Source: JBAOHV01 sp963714875 (GTDB taxonomy: Bacteria; Actinomycetota; Acidimicrobiia; Acidimicrobiales; Microtrichaceae). Taken from it: 64,000 nt of DNA. The stretch covers positions 248,001-312,000 of the forward strand of contig CAVQQI010000012.1 of NCBI GenBank assembly GCA_963714875.1, in the 5' to 3' direction. The notes under the pieces were generated by a model. It saw only the letters and a program-made list of their open reading frames with translations. It was not told the DNA's origin and made no database searches. This document shows positions 9,684-19,492 of the stretch, piece by piece. The translations under genes were made by a program, and so were the position numbers. Numbering within the stretch: the stretch's first letter is position 1; each line of letters starts with the position of its first letter.

Positions 9684-9903
9684 CTACCGGCTTGCGGTGA
9701 CGTCGTGGCCGGCCCGACGCCGTTCGACGAAGTCGTGCCACCGCTTCGAGGGGGACACGAGCGGCGCGCCCGATGTGGACGACCTCGAGCTCGCCGTCGG
9801 CGATCAGCTCGTACGTGAGCGTCCGCCCGATACGCAGCTTTCGAGCCGCCTCCGGGATGGTGAGCAGGATCGGCTCGGGGTCGAAGAGCGATGGCTGGTC
9901 CAT
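9684..9903 (-). CDS. xis: Excisionase-type helix-turn-helix protein (frameshifted)
   Basis: About 73 residues, 10 bases upstream of the integrase on the same strand. The N-terminal part, LTIPEAARKLRIGRTLTYELIADGELEVVHIGRAARVP, is the MerR-like helix-turn-helix of excisionase/DNA-binding family proteins. The last residues are in another frame (FVERRRAGHDVTASR then stop at 9684), joined by removing one extra C near 9735. It probably directs excision and may repress or bind the inverted repeat immediately upstream (9911-9950). Confidence 0.8.
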
Positions 9904-9910
9904 GCCCTCC

Positions 9911-9950
9911 TAAGCGCGCGCACCGGTCCCGGGTCGGGTGCGCGCGCTTA
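9911..9950. promoter_or_regulatory. Perfect 14-bp inverted repeat upstream of xis
   Basis: 9911-9924 and 9937-9950 are exact reverse complements (TAAGCGCGCGCACC and partner), separated by 12 bases. The left arm is seven bases upstream of the xis start at 9903. It is the strongest dyad in the island and could be an operator, excisionase site or transfer origin. The rest of the 9904-10239 gap shows no credible gene. Confidence 0.6.
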
Positions 9951-10239
9951 GGCGGTTGACGCGGGCGCCGTCCGGAGATTCCGGGAGCGGGGGTCGGTGG
10001 TCTGGAGGTGCGGCAATGCGCGCAGCGGTACTGCTTCCTGTTTCGATCTGGTGGAGGCCCACGATCTGGTGGTGTGTATCGAAGGGGTCGATGCTCGGCC
10101 CTCGCCCGTTGTCGGTCGCGTCGGTCGATGGTGGGCCGCTCTCGTGGTGTGTCAACGAGGCGAGAGGGGGTTCACAGACTTGCATCACAGATGCCCGGGA
10201 CCCTCACCGCCGACCCTCGCCAGCGGTCGAGGGGTGCCC

Positions 10240-12759
10240 GTGTTGAACCTCCACCGGCTCTCGCCCGGAGCGGAGTCGTACTACCTGGATCAGGTCGTGT
10301 CGGGGCTCGAGGACTACTACGCCGAGGCACGGCGAGGCGTCCGGGCTACTGGCTCGCGTCGTCGCAGCAGCTCGGCCTCGAGGGGCTCGTCCGACCCGAC
10401 GATCTCCGGGCCGTGTTCTCCGGGGTCGATCCGTCCGACCGGGGAGCGGTTGCATCGGGCGAAGAACCGGAAGGTCCCGGGGTGGGATCTGACGTTTCGT
10501 GCGCCGAAGTCGGTGTCGATCCTCTGGGCCCTCGGCGAACCAGAGGATCGCTCGCGAGGTCGTCGCAGCGCACGAGGCTGCGGTCGCCCGGGCGGTGTCG
10601 TACATGGAGGAGGTTGCGGCGTGGACGAGGACGGGCCGCAACGGGATCCACCGGGAGCAGGCGAACGGGTTCATCGCGGCGGGGTTCCGGCATCGCACGT
10701 CGCGTGACCGGGATCCTTGCTGCACACCCACGTGCTGGTCGCGAACTCGGTGCGCGCGGACGACGGACGGTGGCGAACGATCGACGCCATCGCGCTGTAC
10801 GACCACGCCAAGACCGGCGGATACGTCTACCAGGCGCAGCTCCGCCACGAGCTCACCGCACGTCTCGGCGTCGATTGGACGCCGGTCCACGACGGCCTCG
10901 CCGACATCGTCGGTGTGGATGAGGACCTGATCGGGTTGTTCTCGAAGCGTCGCGAGCAGATCGAGGCCGACCATGGCGGAGTGGGGTCTCACCTCGGCGA
11001 AGGCGGCGCAGGTGTCGACCTTGCAGACCCGGCGGGCGAAGGTCGGTCAGCTCTGAACGGGTGTCTGACCAGATCGACCGCTGGCGCACCGAGGCCCTGA
11101 CCATCGGCGTTGACAGCCGGGTGCTGAAGTCGGTCACCGGTGACCATCCGGTGCCGTCGTTGACGCTGCAGCGACAAGAGCCGCTGTTCGACCGGCTGTC
11201 CTCGCCGGAGGGGCTGACCGACGGACCGCTCGACGTTCGACCATCGCGACGTGCTGCGTGCGGCTGATCGACGAGCTCCCCGCCGCCGTACCGGTCGAGA
11301 CCGTCGAGGACCTGGCGATCGCAGTACCTGCGACGACCCGAGGTCGTGATGGTCGGCTGGAACGAACGCACCGGCACGACGCTTCTCGACCGACCGAGCT
11401 GATCGACCTCGAACAGGACCGGTCGTCGACCTCGCCGAGAACGGCTGAGCGCTGGTGTGGGCGGTTGCGGTCGACGAGCGCTGTCGCAGGGTGCGGTCGA
11501 GACACGACCGTCGATCAGCGATGAACAGGCACGCGGTCGTGACCGAGATGTGCACGTCCGGCCGAGCGGTCGAGGTGCTCGTCGCCGCCGCCGGGACCGG
11601 CAAGACGTTCAGCCTCGACGCAGCACGCGAGGCGTGGCAGCGCAGCGGCCACCGGGTCATCGGCTGTGCGCTGTCGGCGTCCGCCGCGCACGAGCTCCAG
11701 GGCGGCTCCGGGATCCGCTCCACACACGATCGCGATGCTCAACCTCGACCTCCACCAGCGACCGCCAGCGGCTCGACCCGCGCACGGTGCTGGTCATCGA
11801 CGAGGCCGGCATGGTCGGCACCCGGACCCTCGCGCCGCTGCTGCACGCTGCGATGCGCCGCTGGGGCGAAGGTCGTGCTCGTCGGTGACCCGAAGCAGCT
11901 GCCCGAGATCCAAGCCGGTGGAGTGCTCGGCTCCCTGGCGCGTCGCCATCCGGTCCTCACGCTCACCGAGAACCGGCGACAGCACGACACCGTCGAACGC
12001 GACGCCCTCGACCAGCTCCGCACCGGTGATGTCGACCAGGCCATCGGGATCGCTGCGCGAGCACGGACGACGTGGTGACCGCACCGAACGCCGAGACGGT
12101 GCGCGACGGGATGGTCGGCGACTGGTGGCAACACCGCACCGCCGGCGACGTCGGCGTTGATGATGGCGAGACGCAACGCCGACGTCGACGACCTCAACCG
12201 GCGGGCCCGCCGCCACGTCGCCGCCGCCGGCGAGCTCTCCGGCGAGCCGCTCGTCGTGAACGGCCGGCCGTTCCAGATCGGCGACCAGGTGATCTGCACG
12301 CGCAACGACTACCCCAACGGGATCCGCAACGGCACCGACCGGCACGATCACCGCACATCGACCACCAGCGCACCGCCGTCACGATCGCCACCGACGACGG
12401 CGACCCGTCGTCTCGACGACGAGTACCTCGCCGCCGGGTCGATGCGCCACGGCTACGCCGTCACCGTCCACAAGGCACAGGGCCGCACGTGCGACCACGG
12501 GCTGCTGCTCGCCAGCGACGACCTGCACCGCGAGATGGGCTACGTCGGCCTCAGCCGCGGCAAGCAATCCAACCGCATGTACCTCGTGTCCGACGAAGCC
12601 GGCCGACGAACTCGAACACCACGGCCGAGCCGGCGAACGTGCCGACCCGCTCGACCTCGTCGCCGACTCCCTTCGCCGCAGCGCATCGCCAAGCAACTCG
12701 CCATCGACCAAGCCCGAACACAGCCGGAGCCCGATGACGGAGCAGACATCGGCATGTGA
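10240..12759 (+). CDS. MobF-family relaxase with helicase domain (TraA/TrwC-like), multiply frameshifted
   Basis: Nicks and unwinds DNA for conjugal mobilization. The start GTG at 10240 gives LNLHRLSPGAESYYLDQVVSGLEDYY, with the paired tyrosines typical of MobF relaxases; further pieces give WDLTFRAPKSVSILWAL and the histidine motif LHTHVLVANSVR. A RecD/TraI-like helicase follows: Walker A AAAGTGKT (about 11588), Walker B VLVIDEAGMVGT (about 11790), VVLVGDPKQLPEIQAGG, and the C-terminal VTVHKAQGRTCDHG and EMGYVGLSRGKQSN. At least nine frame changes are needed to read all motifs in order over 2.5 kb. Either the gene is decayed or the sequence has many indels; all key motifs survive, which favours errors. 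Confidence 0.8.
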
Positions 12760-12833
12760 CCCGCTCGGTCAACGACTCCCGATAGCCGGCCGTGAAGGAC
12801 TATTCGGAATGCTCATCGGCCCGCCCCAACGGG

Positions 12834-12849
12834 TGCCCCCTAGCGGCAC
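12834..12849 (+). repeat. 16-bp inverted repeat, left of the cargo genes
   Basis: The sequence tgccccctagcggcac is the exact reverse complement of 14329-14344. The pair encloses the two cargo genes of the island, 1.5 kb apart. The unit itself has a small internal dyad (gtgcc/ggcac). Confidence 0.6.
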
Positions 12850-12860
12850 TTTGATGGCGG

Positions 12861-13499
12861 TCAGGCGATTCGCTCGAACAGGTAGGCGAACGGCGACTTC
12901 GTGTAGGCGACTCCACGGCCGCTGGCGTGGAGGGATTCCCTCGTGACATCGACGTGGCGTTTGGGTTGGAGGTAGGTGTCCAGCTCACGCGACGTCACCG
13001 AGTACCGGCCCGAGCGAGCGGTGATGACCGCCGTGAGGCGATACCGGGGGTCGATCGATGCCATCGCGGCGTCGCCATGGCTCGGGTTCACCAGGAGCGT
13101 GCCGCCGACACGCAGGTACTGAGTGCAGTGCTCGGAGATGAAACCCGCGTACAGCGAGATGAGGAGATCGAACTCACCGTCATCGAGGCATAGCGCGTCG
13201 GCGTAGTCGGCGCCGATGAAGCGCACCACATGCGTCACGGCGTCGACGCCGTGTTCGATCAGCAGCTGCTGAACACCGTCGCCGTCGCCGAAGAACTGCG
13301 CTGCGCGTCGATCGATGTCGACGTAGGTGACCGACGGCCAGACGAACGAGGGGGCGAGGTCGACGAACGAGCCTGGATACAGCACCTTTGATGCGTCGAC
13401 GGTCTCGGCAACGGCGGTGAAGAGCCGCTGGCGGTCGCCGACGTGTTGGTCCTGCTTCTCCCACAAACCTCGCGTCCGGTCCAGCACAGGCTCGACCAT
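12861..13499 (-). CDS. Island cargo: uncharacterised protein, possibly Rossmann-fold methyltransferase-like
   Basis: 212 residues with an intact frame. The middle region YPGSFVDLAPSFVWPSVTYVDID followed by a short loop and acidic strand (DDGEFDLLISLYAGFI, then LRVGGTLLVNPSHGD) has the strand order of a class I SAM-dependent methyltransferase, but the glycine-rich SAM motif is not clear. No signal peptide. It is transcribed divergently from the next cargo gene across a 219-base region with repeated motifs. Function unknown. Confidence 0.65.
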   Translation of the reverse strand: MVEPVLDRTRGLWEKQDQHVGDRQRLFTAVAETVDASKVLYPGSFVDLAPSFVWPSVTYVDIDRRAAQFFGDGDGVQQLLIEHGVDAVTHVVRFIGADYADALCLDDGEFDLLISLYAGFISEHCTQYLRVGGTLLVNPSHGDAAMASIDPRYRLTAVITARSGRYSVTSRELDTYLQPKRHVDVTRESLHASGRGVAYTKSPFAYLFERIA

Positions 13500-13543
13500 A
13501 GGACCTGCCCCAGATCGCCGGGATGGCGACGGGTCGGCGGCTA

Positions 13544-13607
13544 GGGCCGAGCGTTCTCAGGCGAGCGTCACGCCCGCTGCAAGAGGGGCCGAGCGTGCTC
13601 ATGCGAG
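13544..13607. promoter_or_regulatory. Two 22-bp direct repeats between divergent cargo genes
   Basis: 13544-13565 and 13586-13607 match at 20 of 22 bases (gggccgagcg...). Their starts are 42 bp apart, four helical turns, so a regulator could bind both on the same face. They lie in the only region that can hold promoters for both cargo genes. Confidence 0.5.
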
Positions 13608-13718
13608 TACGGCGAACCCCACGCAGTTTGCGGGTGCTGTGTTGCAGAGCGTGCGCCCGTACATCACACCTCGGCGCCGAACCGCATCGACCCGAGGAGC
13701 CACAGATAGGGTCGTGCC

Positions 13719-14159
13719 ATGACTTGGTTCGAAGGAACGACCCATATCGACTGTGATCTTCAGGCGGTCAAGACGTCGGTAGCGGACCTCGGTGCGCACT
13801 TCGTCGGTGTGGTGCAGTCGATGCCGGGCATGACCGAGGTGGAGCTGCTCGAACAGGGCGCCGGCTCTGTCACGATCCGAACCAACGAGGGCGTCATGAG
13901 GCGACGCAACATCGAGCGCTCGGTGGCGGATGACGAGGTAACCCTTCGATACGACGAGGTCTACGAGACCGGGAAGGTCACCGGTAGATCCCGCTTCGAA
14001 GACGCGTACACGGCATCGGACTCCGGTGGCGTGCAGTACCGCTGCGTCGTGAGCGATGTCGAGGCGGACGGCGTGCTCGGGTTCCTCTACACCAAGTTCG
14101 GCTCGCGGAACATGGGGAAGGCATTCCTGTCCTCACAGCAGGACTACTTTCAGAGCTGA
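13719..14159 (+). CDS. Island cargo: SRPBCC-like protein
   Basis: 146 residues, intact. The N-terminus MTWFEGTTHIDCDLQAVKTSVADLG and the alternating strands (VELLEQGAGSVTIRTNEG, DDEVTLRYDEVYETGKVTGRSRFEDAY) suggest a helix-grip SRPBCC/START-type fold with a ligand cavity. Family assignment is by pattern only. No signal peptide. A GC-rich hairpin (14174-14179 with 14183-14188) follows the stop codon and may end transcription. Confidence 0.6.
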   Translation: MTWFEGTTHIDCDLQAVKTSVADLGAHFVGVVQSMPGMTEVELLEQGAGSVTIRTNEGVMRRRNIERSVADDEVTLRYDEVYETGKVTGRSRFEDAYTASDSGGVQYRCVVSDVEADGVLGFLYTKFGSRNMGKAFLSSQQDYFQS

Positions 14160-14328
14160 CGGCGCTGGTCGGTGACCCCGCGGGGGTCCTCCGATCTTGC
14201 CCTTGCCGTCCAGCGGCGCTGCGCCGGCTCCGCAACGACGAGGGCCGTTCAGCTCGTGAGGCGCCACTCGGGGTGAGTTGAGTCGGTTCGGTTCGCCGAG
14301 CGAAACCCCCACGCACCCTCCCGGATGT

Positions 14329-14344
14329 GTGCCGCTAGGGGGCA
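14329..14344 (-). repeat. 16-bp inverted repeat, right of the cargo genes
   Basis: Exact reverse complement of 12834-12849; see that entry. Apart from this repeat and the terminator-like hairpin near 14174, the 14160-14515 stretch holds no recognisable gene. Confidence 0.6.
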
Positions 14345-14515
14345 GGCACGCCGATCGGTCGAGCGGACTCGGGGAGCGGCCGGCATCCGCGCCCCGCGAA
14401 AAACCCGCGGCCGCCCCGATCCGGGGGTGTTCGCTACCGTCCGGTCGGGCTCGAGAACCCCGGAATTGCAGTCGTCTGCGTTCGTCACCATCCGTAGAAG
14501 TCGGCCCAGGGGTCG

Positions 14516-14557
14516 CTCTCAAGGTGGCGGCACGGGTTCGAATCCCGTTGGGGGTAC
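14516..14557 (+). repeat. attR: 42-bp direct repeat, right end of island
   Basis: Perfect copy of 8407-8448, that is, the 3' part of tRNA-Glu without its 5' half. The upstream bases do not resemble the missing half, so this is an attachment-site remnant and not a second tRNA. Confidence 0.9.
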
Positions 14558-14657
14558 CACGCGGGCAGCCGCGCGACGTGGCGGCCCGCAGGGGCGTCGT
14601 GGTAGACCTCGCCCACGCGTGGGCGGAGGGGCCGACGCGTGTCGAGGGGGTGAGCCC

Positions 14658-16932
14658 GTGGAGGCCGAGGAGTTCCAGGGTCGCGTCGGCCGGTGGTACC
14701 ACGAGTCCGAGCCGTGGTGGCCCGAACCGAACCGGGCGCCGGCAGGTGCGCCCAACGTGGTCATCGTGCTGCTCGACGACGTGGGCTTCGCCCAGTTCGG
14801 CCCCTACGGCTCCGACATCGAGACACCCACCTTCGACCGTCTCGCGGCAGGTGGGCTGACGTTCACGAACTTCCACACCACCGGCCTGTGCTCGCCGACC
14901 CGGGCGTGCGTGCTCACCGGTCGCAACCACCACAGCGTCGGCATGGGCCGCATCACCGACCTGGCCACCGGGTTCCCCGGCTACGACGGGCACATCTCGC
15001 CCCGCCACGGCTTCCTGCCCGCCATGCTCACCCCGCGGGGTGGGCGGCGTACGGCACCGGCAAGTGGCACCTGACACCGACGCGACCTCCAGCACCTGGG
15101 CGCGGAGCGGTCGCACGTGGCCGCTGGGCCGGGGCTTCGAGCGCTTCTACGGGTTCTTCGACGGCGAGACCCACCAGTTCGGCCCCAACCTCTTCCACGA
15201 CAACCACCAGGAGTCGCCTCGACGCACGATGGACGACGGCTACCACCTGACCGCCGACCTGGTCGATCACGCCATCGAGCAGGTCACCGATCTGCGCAAC
15301 GCCGATCCCGACAAGCCGTTCTTCCTGTACCTCACCCCGGGGGCGTGCCACTCGCCGCACCAGGCGCCGCCGGAGCACCTCGAGCGCTACCGCGGTCGCT
15401 TCGACGCCGGCTGGGACGAGTGGCGTGAGCGGTGCTTCGCCCGCCAGAAGGCCCTGGGCGTGATCCCCGACACCACCGAGCTGTCGCCCCGCCCCGAATG
15501 GGTGCCGGCCTGGGACGACCTCTCCGACGACGAGCGGCGGGTGCACGCCCGCTTCATGGAGGCGTTCGCGGCGATGCTCACCCACGCCGACGAGCAGGTC
15601 GGCCGGTTGGTCGACTTCCTCGCCGCGCGACGGGCGACCTCGACAACACGGTGTTCATGGTGCTGTCCGACAACGGCGCCAGCTCCGAGGGCGGCGTCGG
15701 CGGCTCGCTGAACGACGTCCGGCACTGGAACGGCCTCGGTACGTCGCTGCGCGAGAGCCTCGAGCGCATCGACGAGATCGGCGGCCCGACCATCCACAAC
15801 AACTACCCCTGGGGCTGGACCGTCGCCGGCAACACGCCCTACCGACGCTGGAAGCGCGAGGTGCACGAAGGTGGGGTGGCCGACCCGCTGATCGTGCACT
15901 GGCCCGCGGGGATCGACGACCCCGGCACCGTGCGCCGACCAGTACGTGCCACGCCATCGACCTCACCCCCACCGTGCTCGATCTCTGCGGCATCGACCCA
16001 CCGGGGTCGCTCGGCGGGATCCCCCAGTCGCCCATCGAAGGGGTCTCCTTGGCGGCGGTGCTCCGCGACGTCGACCACCCCGAGGTGCACACCGTGCAGT
16101 ACTTCGAGATGTTCGGCTGTCGGGCGCTGTACCGCGACGGCTACAAGGCCGTCACCTTCCAGCCCATCCAGGTCGACGAGCCCCGACCCGACGACGAGCA
16201 CTGGGAGCTCTACGACGTCAGGGTCGACCCCAGCGAGTGCCACGACCTCGCCGCCGAGCACGCCGGTCTGCTCGACGAGATGGTCGAGGAGTGGTGGCGC
16301 CAGGCCGAGGCCCACCACGTGCTCGCCGGTCGACAACCGCCCGTTCAGCGAGTTCACCCTCAGCCGACCCCGCTCGACCCCCACACCGGCCACGGTCGTG
16401 CTGCGCCCGAGCCGCGGGATGGTCCCCGAGGTCAGCGCCCCGGACCTGCGCAACCGGACCCACTCGATCGTGGCGGCGTTCGACGTGGGCACCGAAGGGG
16501 CGCACGGCGTGCTGGCCGGCCAGGGCTCGGGGCTCTCGGGATGGGTGCTCTACTGCGACGGCGACTCGGTGACGTGGCACCTCAACGTGGCCACCCGCAA
16601 GCACACCACCGTCACCGGCTCCGCCGACCTCGGGCCGGGTCGCCACACCGTCGAGCTGCGCTACGACGAAGACCGCCGAGCTCCAGGGGGTGGCGACGCT
16701 GCTGGTCGACGGTGACGAGGTCGCCCGTGGCGATGTCGGCTTCACCATCGCCACGAGCGTGTCCATCACCGGGGCGGGCCTCCACATCGGACGTGGAGAC
16801 CCGTATCCCGTGAGCGCCGACCCGGCCGCCGGTCGGACCTTCACCGGGGCGATCGACACCGTGACCTTCTCCGTGGAAGGCGCCCCGCACGTCGATCCCG
16901 ACGAGGTGGAGACCGCGATCGCCGCGCAGTGA
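14658..16932 (+). CDS. Arylsulfatase-family enzyme, several frameshifts
   Basis: Hydrolyses sulfate esters. About 755 residues from GTG 14658, similar in size to actinobacterial AtsA-type sulfatases. Seen: metal-binding VVIVLLDDVGFAQFG near residue 37, the formylglycine signature CSPTRACVLTGR (Cys-type, needing a formylglycine-generating enzyme), FERFYGFFDGETHQF, VFMVLSDNGASSEGG with the second metal Asp-Asn, and a C-terminal beta-sandwich (about 560-755) of LamG-like character. Frame changes near 15050, 15640, 15945, 16335 and 16675 must be closed. No clear signal peptide. First gene beyond the island; could remove sulfate from sterol-like substrates handled by its neighbours (inference). 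Confidence 0.85.
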
Positions 16933-16939
16933 CCGGCGC

Positions 16940-17782
16940 TCAGCCGATGAAGCGGCCGCTGCGGATGCGCTCGGCCTCCATCATCTCGAGCTCGTGGGCG
17001 CCCGAGATCACGACCTCGGGATCGGGCACGAAGTCGAGCGTCGGGGTCGCGGTCCTCGTAGTCGACCGCGTTGAGGATCACCCGCATGGCGTTGAGCCGG
17101 GCCAGGTGCTTGTTCTCGGAGCGGATGATCGTCCACGGCGCGTCGGCGGTGCTCGTGCGCTTGAGCATCTCGTACTTCATCGTCGGTGAACTCGTCCCAG
17201 TGCTCCTGGGCCTGCACGTCGATCTCGCTCAGCTTCCACTGCCGCAGCGGATCGTCGCGCCGCCGGTCGAACCGGCGCGCCTGCTCCTCCTTGGTGACGC
17301 TGAAGTAGAGCTTCACCAGGATCGTGCCCTGGCGGACGAGGTCCTTCTCGAAGCCCGACGACGCCCCGCATGAAGTTGCGGTACTCCTCGTCGGTGCAGA
17401 AGCCGAAGACCGGCTCGACCATGGCCCGGTTGTACCAGCTGCGGTCGAACAGGACCATCTCGCCGCCGCGGGGGAACTGGGCGACGTAGCGCTGGAAGTA
17501 CCACTGCGTGCGCTGCTCCTCGGTCGGCTTGCCGAGGGCCACCACCCGGTAGTGCTTCTCGTTCATGTAGCGGGTGACCCGGCGGATGGTGCCGCCCTTG
17601 CCGGCCGCGTCGCGACCCTCGAAGAGCACGATCATGCGCTGGTGGTGCTGCTCGAGGTGGCGCTGCAGCTTGAGCAGCTCGACCTGGTACGGCTTGAGCT
17701 CCTGCTCCAACAGGTAGCGCTTCACCGCCTTGCGCTTCACCGCCGGCTTCGGTCTCGGCTCTGTGGTCTCCTCGCCCGCCAC
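16940..17782 (-). CDS. ppk2: Polyphosphate kinase 2 family protein, frameshifted
   Basis: Uses polyphosphate to phosphorylate nucleotides (or the reverse). About 280 residues. Seen: EGRDAAGKGGTIRRVTRYMN (Walker A), QWYFQRYVAQFPRGGEMVLFDRSWYNRA (Walker B and lid region), KLYFSVTKEEQARRFDRRRDDPLRQWKLS, and WTIIRSENKHLARLNAMRVIL. The frame changes near 17355, 17180 and 17045; the C-terminus then reads EMMEAERIRSGRFIG and stops at 16940, seven bases from the convergent sulfatase stop. Substrate class (ADP or AMP) cannot be told from sequence alone. Confidence 0.88.
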
Positions 17783-17944
17783 GGGCCCTCCTCCAGGTCG
17801 TTTCCCGAGACGCTACGCGGCGACGGGCCCGGGGAGCCGCATGCTCCCGGCCGACTGGTGACGGAAGGCCCTTCGAACGCCGTGTCGCCGGGCGGACGAT
17901 TCACGTGGAGCGCGTCGTCGAGCGCCCCACGAGGAGGCTCCACC

Positions 17945-19391
17945 ATGACCATGCCACCACCACCCGGGGGACCCCCGTCGCCGCCCCCGACGCCACCTCC
18001 ACCACCCCCCGCGCCGCCGGGCGGGTGGCAGCCCCCGCCGCAGAGCCCGCCCCCTCCGCAGGGTCCCCCGCCCGCGGGCGGCTGGGCCGGTGGGCCCCCG
18101 CAGCCGCCGCCGGGTGGGTGGCAACCACCGCCCCAGGGACCGCAACCGCCGCCACGGCGGTCCTCACCGCTGTTGATCATCGTGGCCGTCCTCGCCGTGA
18201 TGGCACTGATCACGAGCGGCGTCGTCGCCTTCCTCGTCCTCCGCGACGACGGCGGTGACACCGCCAGCGGCGAGATCTTCCTCGAGGAAGCCGGGAGCGC
18301 GGGGCAGGACCCGTTCGGTTCGCTGCCCGGTCCGGTGATCCCCGTCTCGGCGACGTCGACCACCTCGGGGCCGGCCACGACGGCACCGACCTCGGTGGCG
18401 ACGCGCAGCGTGAGTGGCGGTGAGCGCGGCCTCTACGGGGGCTCGCTCGACGGCGGTCGTTGTGACCCCGAGGGTCAGATCACCTTCCTCGCCGCCAACC
18501 CCTCGTTGGCCTCCGCCTTCGCGTCGGCGCTCAACCGCGACCCCACGCTGCGCTGGAGCGGCGGCAACCAGGTGACGACCGCGCAGCTCCCCCAGTACAT
18601 CCGGGAGCTGACCTCGGTGACGTTGGCGAACGACACCCGGGTGACGAACTACGGCTACCGCAACGGTCGGGCCACGCCCCGCCAAGCAGTCCTGCAAGCC
18701 GGCACCACGGTCATGGTCGACCGCTACGGCGTTCCTCGCATCAAGTGCAACTGCGGGAACCCCCTGACCGCGCCGCAGGCCGTCTCCACGACCCCGACCT
18801 ACACGGGGACCCGTTGGCCGGGCTTCAGCCCGGCCAACGTGGTCGTCGTCAACCAGTCGAGCATCGAGATCGACGTGTTCGTCCTGGTCAACCTCACCGG
18901 CACCGGCACGATCGAGCGCTCCGCCGGCGCGAACGGGCAGGACGTGGCCGTCGACCGCGACGCCGCCGGCGACCGCACCCCCCGGCACGGTGCCACCGGC
19001 CACGGCACCTCCGGTCACACCGGCCCCCCTCGGGACCGGCGACGTCCGGGTCACCCTCACCTGGACGGGTGACTGCGACCTGGATCTGCACGTCGTCGAT
19101 CCGACCGGGTTCGAGATCTCCTACGGCGACCCCTCGTCACCGTCAGGTGGCCAGCTCGACGTCGACGACATCCCCGACCCCGGCCAGACGGGCACCCACG
19201 TCGAGAACGTCTTCTGGCCGACCGGTGGTGCGCCGAGGGGCACCTACAGCGCCTTCGTCCGCGATCTCGGGGGCTACTCCTCCTCGGCCTGCGACTACTC
19301 GATGCAGGTCTTCGTCAACGGAGTCGAGGTCGCCGGCAGCTCCGGGAGCCTCGCGCTGACGGAGTCCCCGACGACGGTCTTCACCTTCTGA
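17945..19391 (+). CDS. Proline-rich membrane-anchored secreted protein, frameshifted
   Basis: About 480 residues. A Pro/Gly/Gln-rich cytoplasmic N-terminus (residues 1-75, repeats of PPPGGWQPPPQ) leads into one transmembrane helix (about 78-100, LLIIVAVLAVMALITSGVVA). The extracellular part has a domain beginning RGLYGGSLDGGRCD (about 160-300; similar to the actinobacterial DUF6777 type) with CNCGNPL, and after one frameshift near 18960 a C-terminal beta-sandwich (GDVRVTLTWTGDCDLDLHVVDPTG) resembling DUF2135/YfaP domains. Probably interacts with the cell wall; function unknown. Stand-alone gene. Confidence 0.75.
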
Positions 19392-19492
19392 GGCCTCACG
19401 ATGCTCGTTCGGCCGCAATCGACTGCGGCCGAACGGGCGTTAGAGTTGGCGCGACTCGCCATGCCGACGCCGTCGGCTCACCAGGGGGAACC

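Larger units (their letters stand above)
8407..14557. mobile_element. Integrative mobilizable island in tRNA-Glu (about 6.1 kb)
   Basis: Bounded by a perfect 42-bp direct repeat that begins in the anticodon loop of tRNA-Glu. It carries a tyrosine recombinase next to the intact tRNA, an excisionase, a MobF-type relaxase/helicase, and two cargo genes. No replication initiator, FtsK/TraB-type translocase or type IV secretion gene was seen, so it resembles a mobilizable rather than a self-transferring element. The recombinase, excisionase and relaxase reading frames are all interrupted; most interruptions look like single-base errors of the kind seen elsewhere in the window, so the element may be intact. 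Confidence 0.85.

Noticed and set aside
14516..14557. Second tRNA-Glu gene
   Set aside because: Only the 3' part from the anticodon loop is present and the upstream bases do not supply the 5' half, so it is an attachment-site remnant.
17945..18170. Proline-rich coding repeat as a non-coding tandem repeat
   Set aside because: The frame stays open and leads directly into a transmembrane helix and a folded domain, so it is part of the protein.
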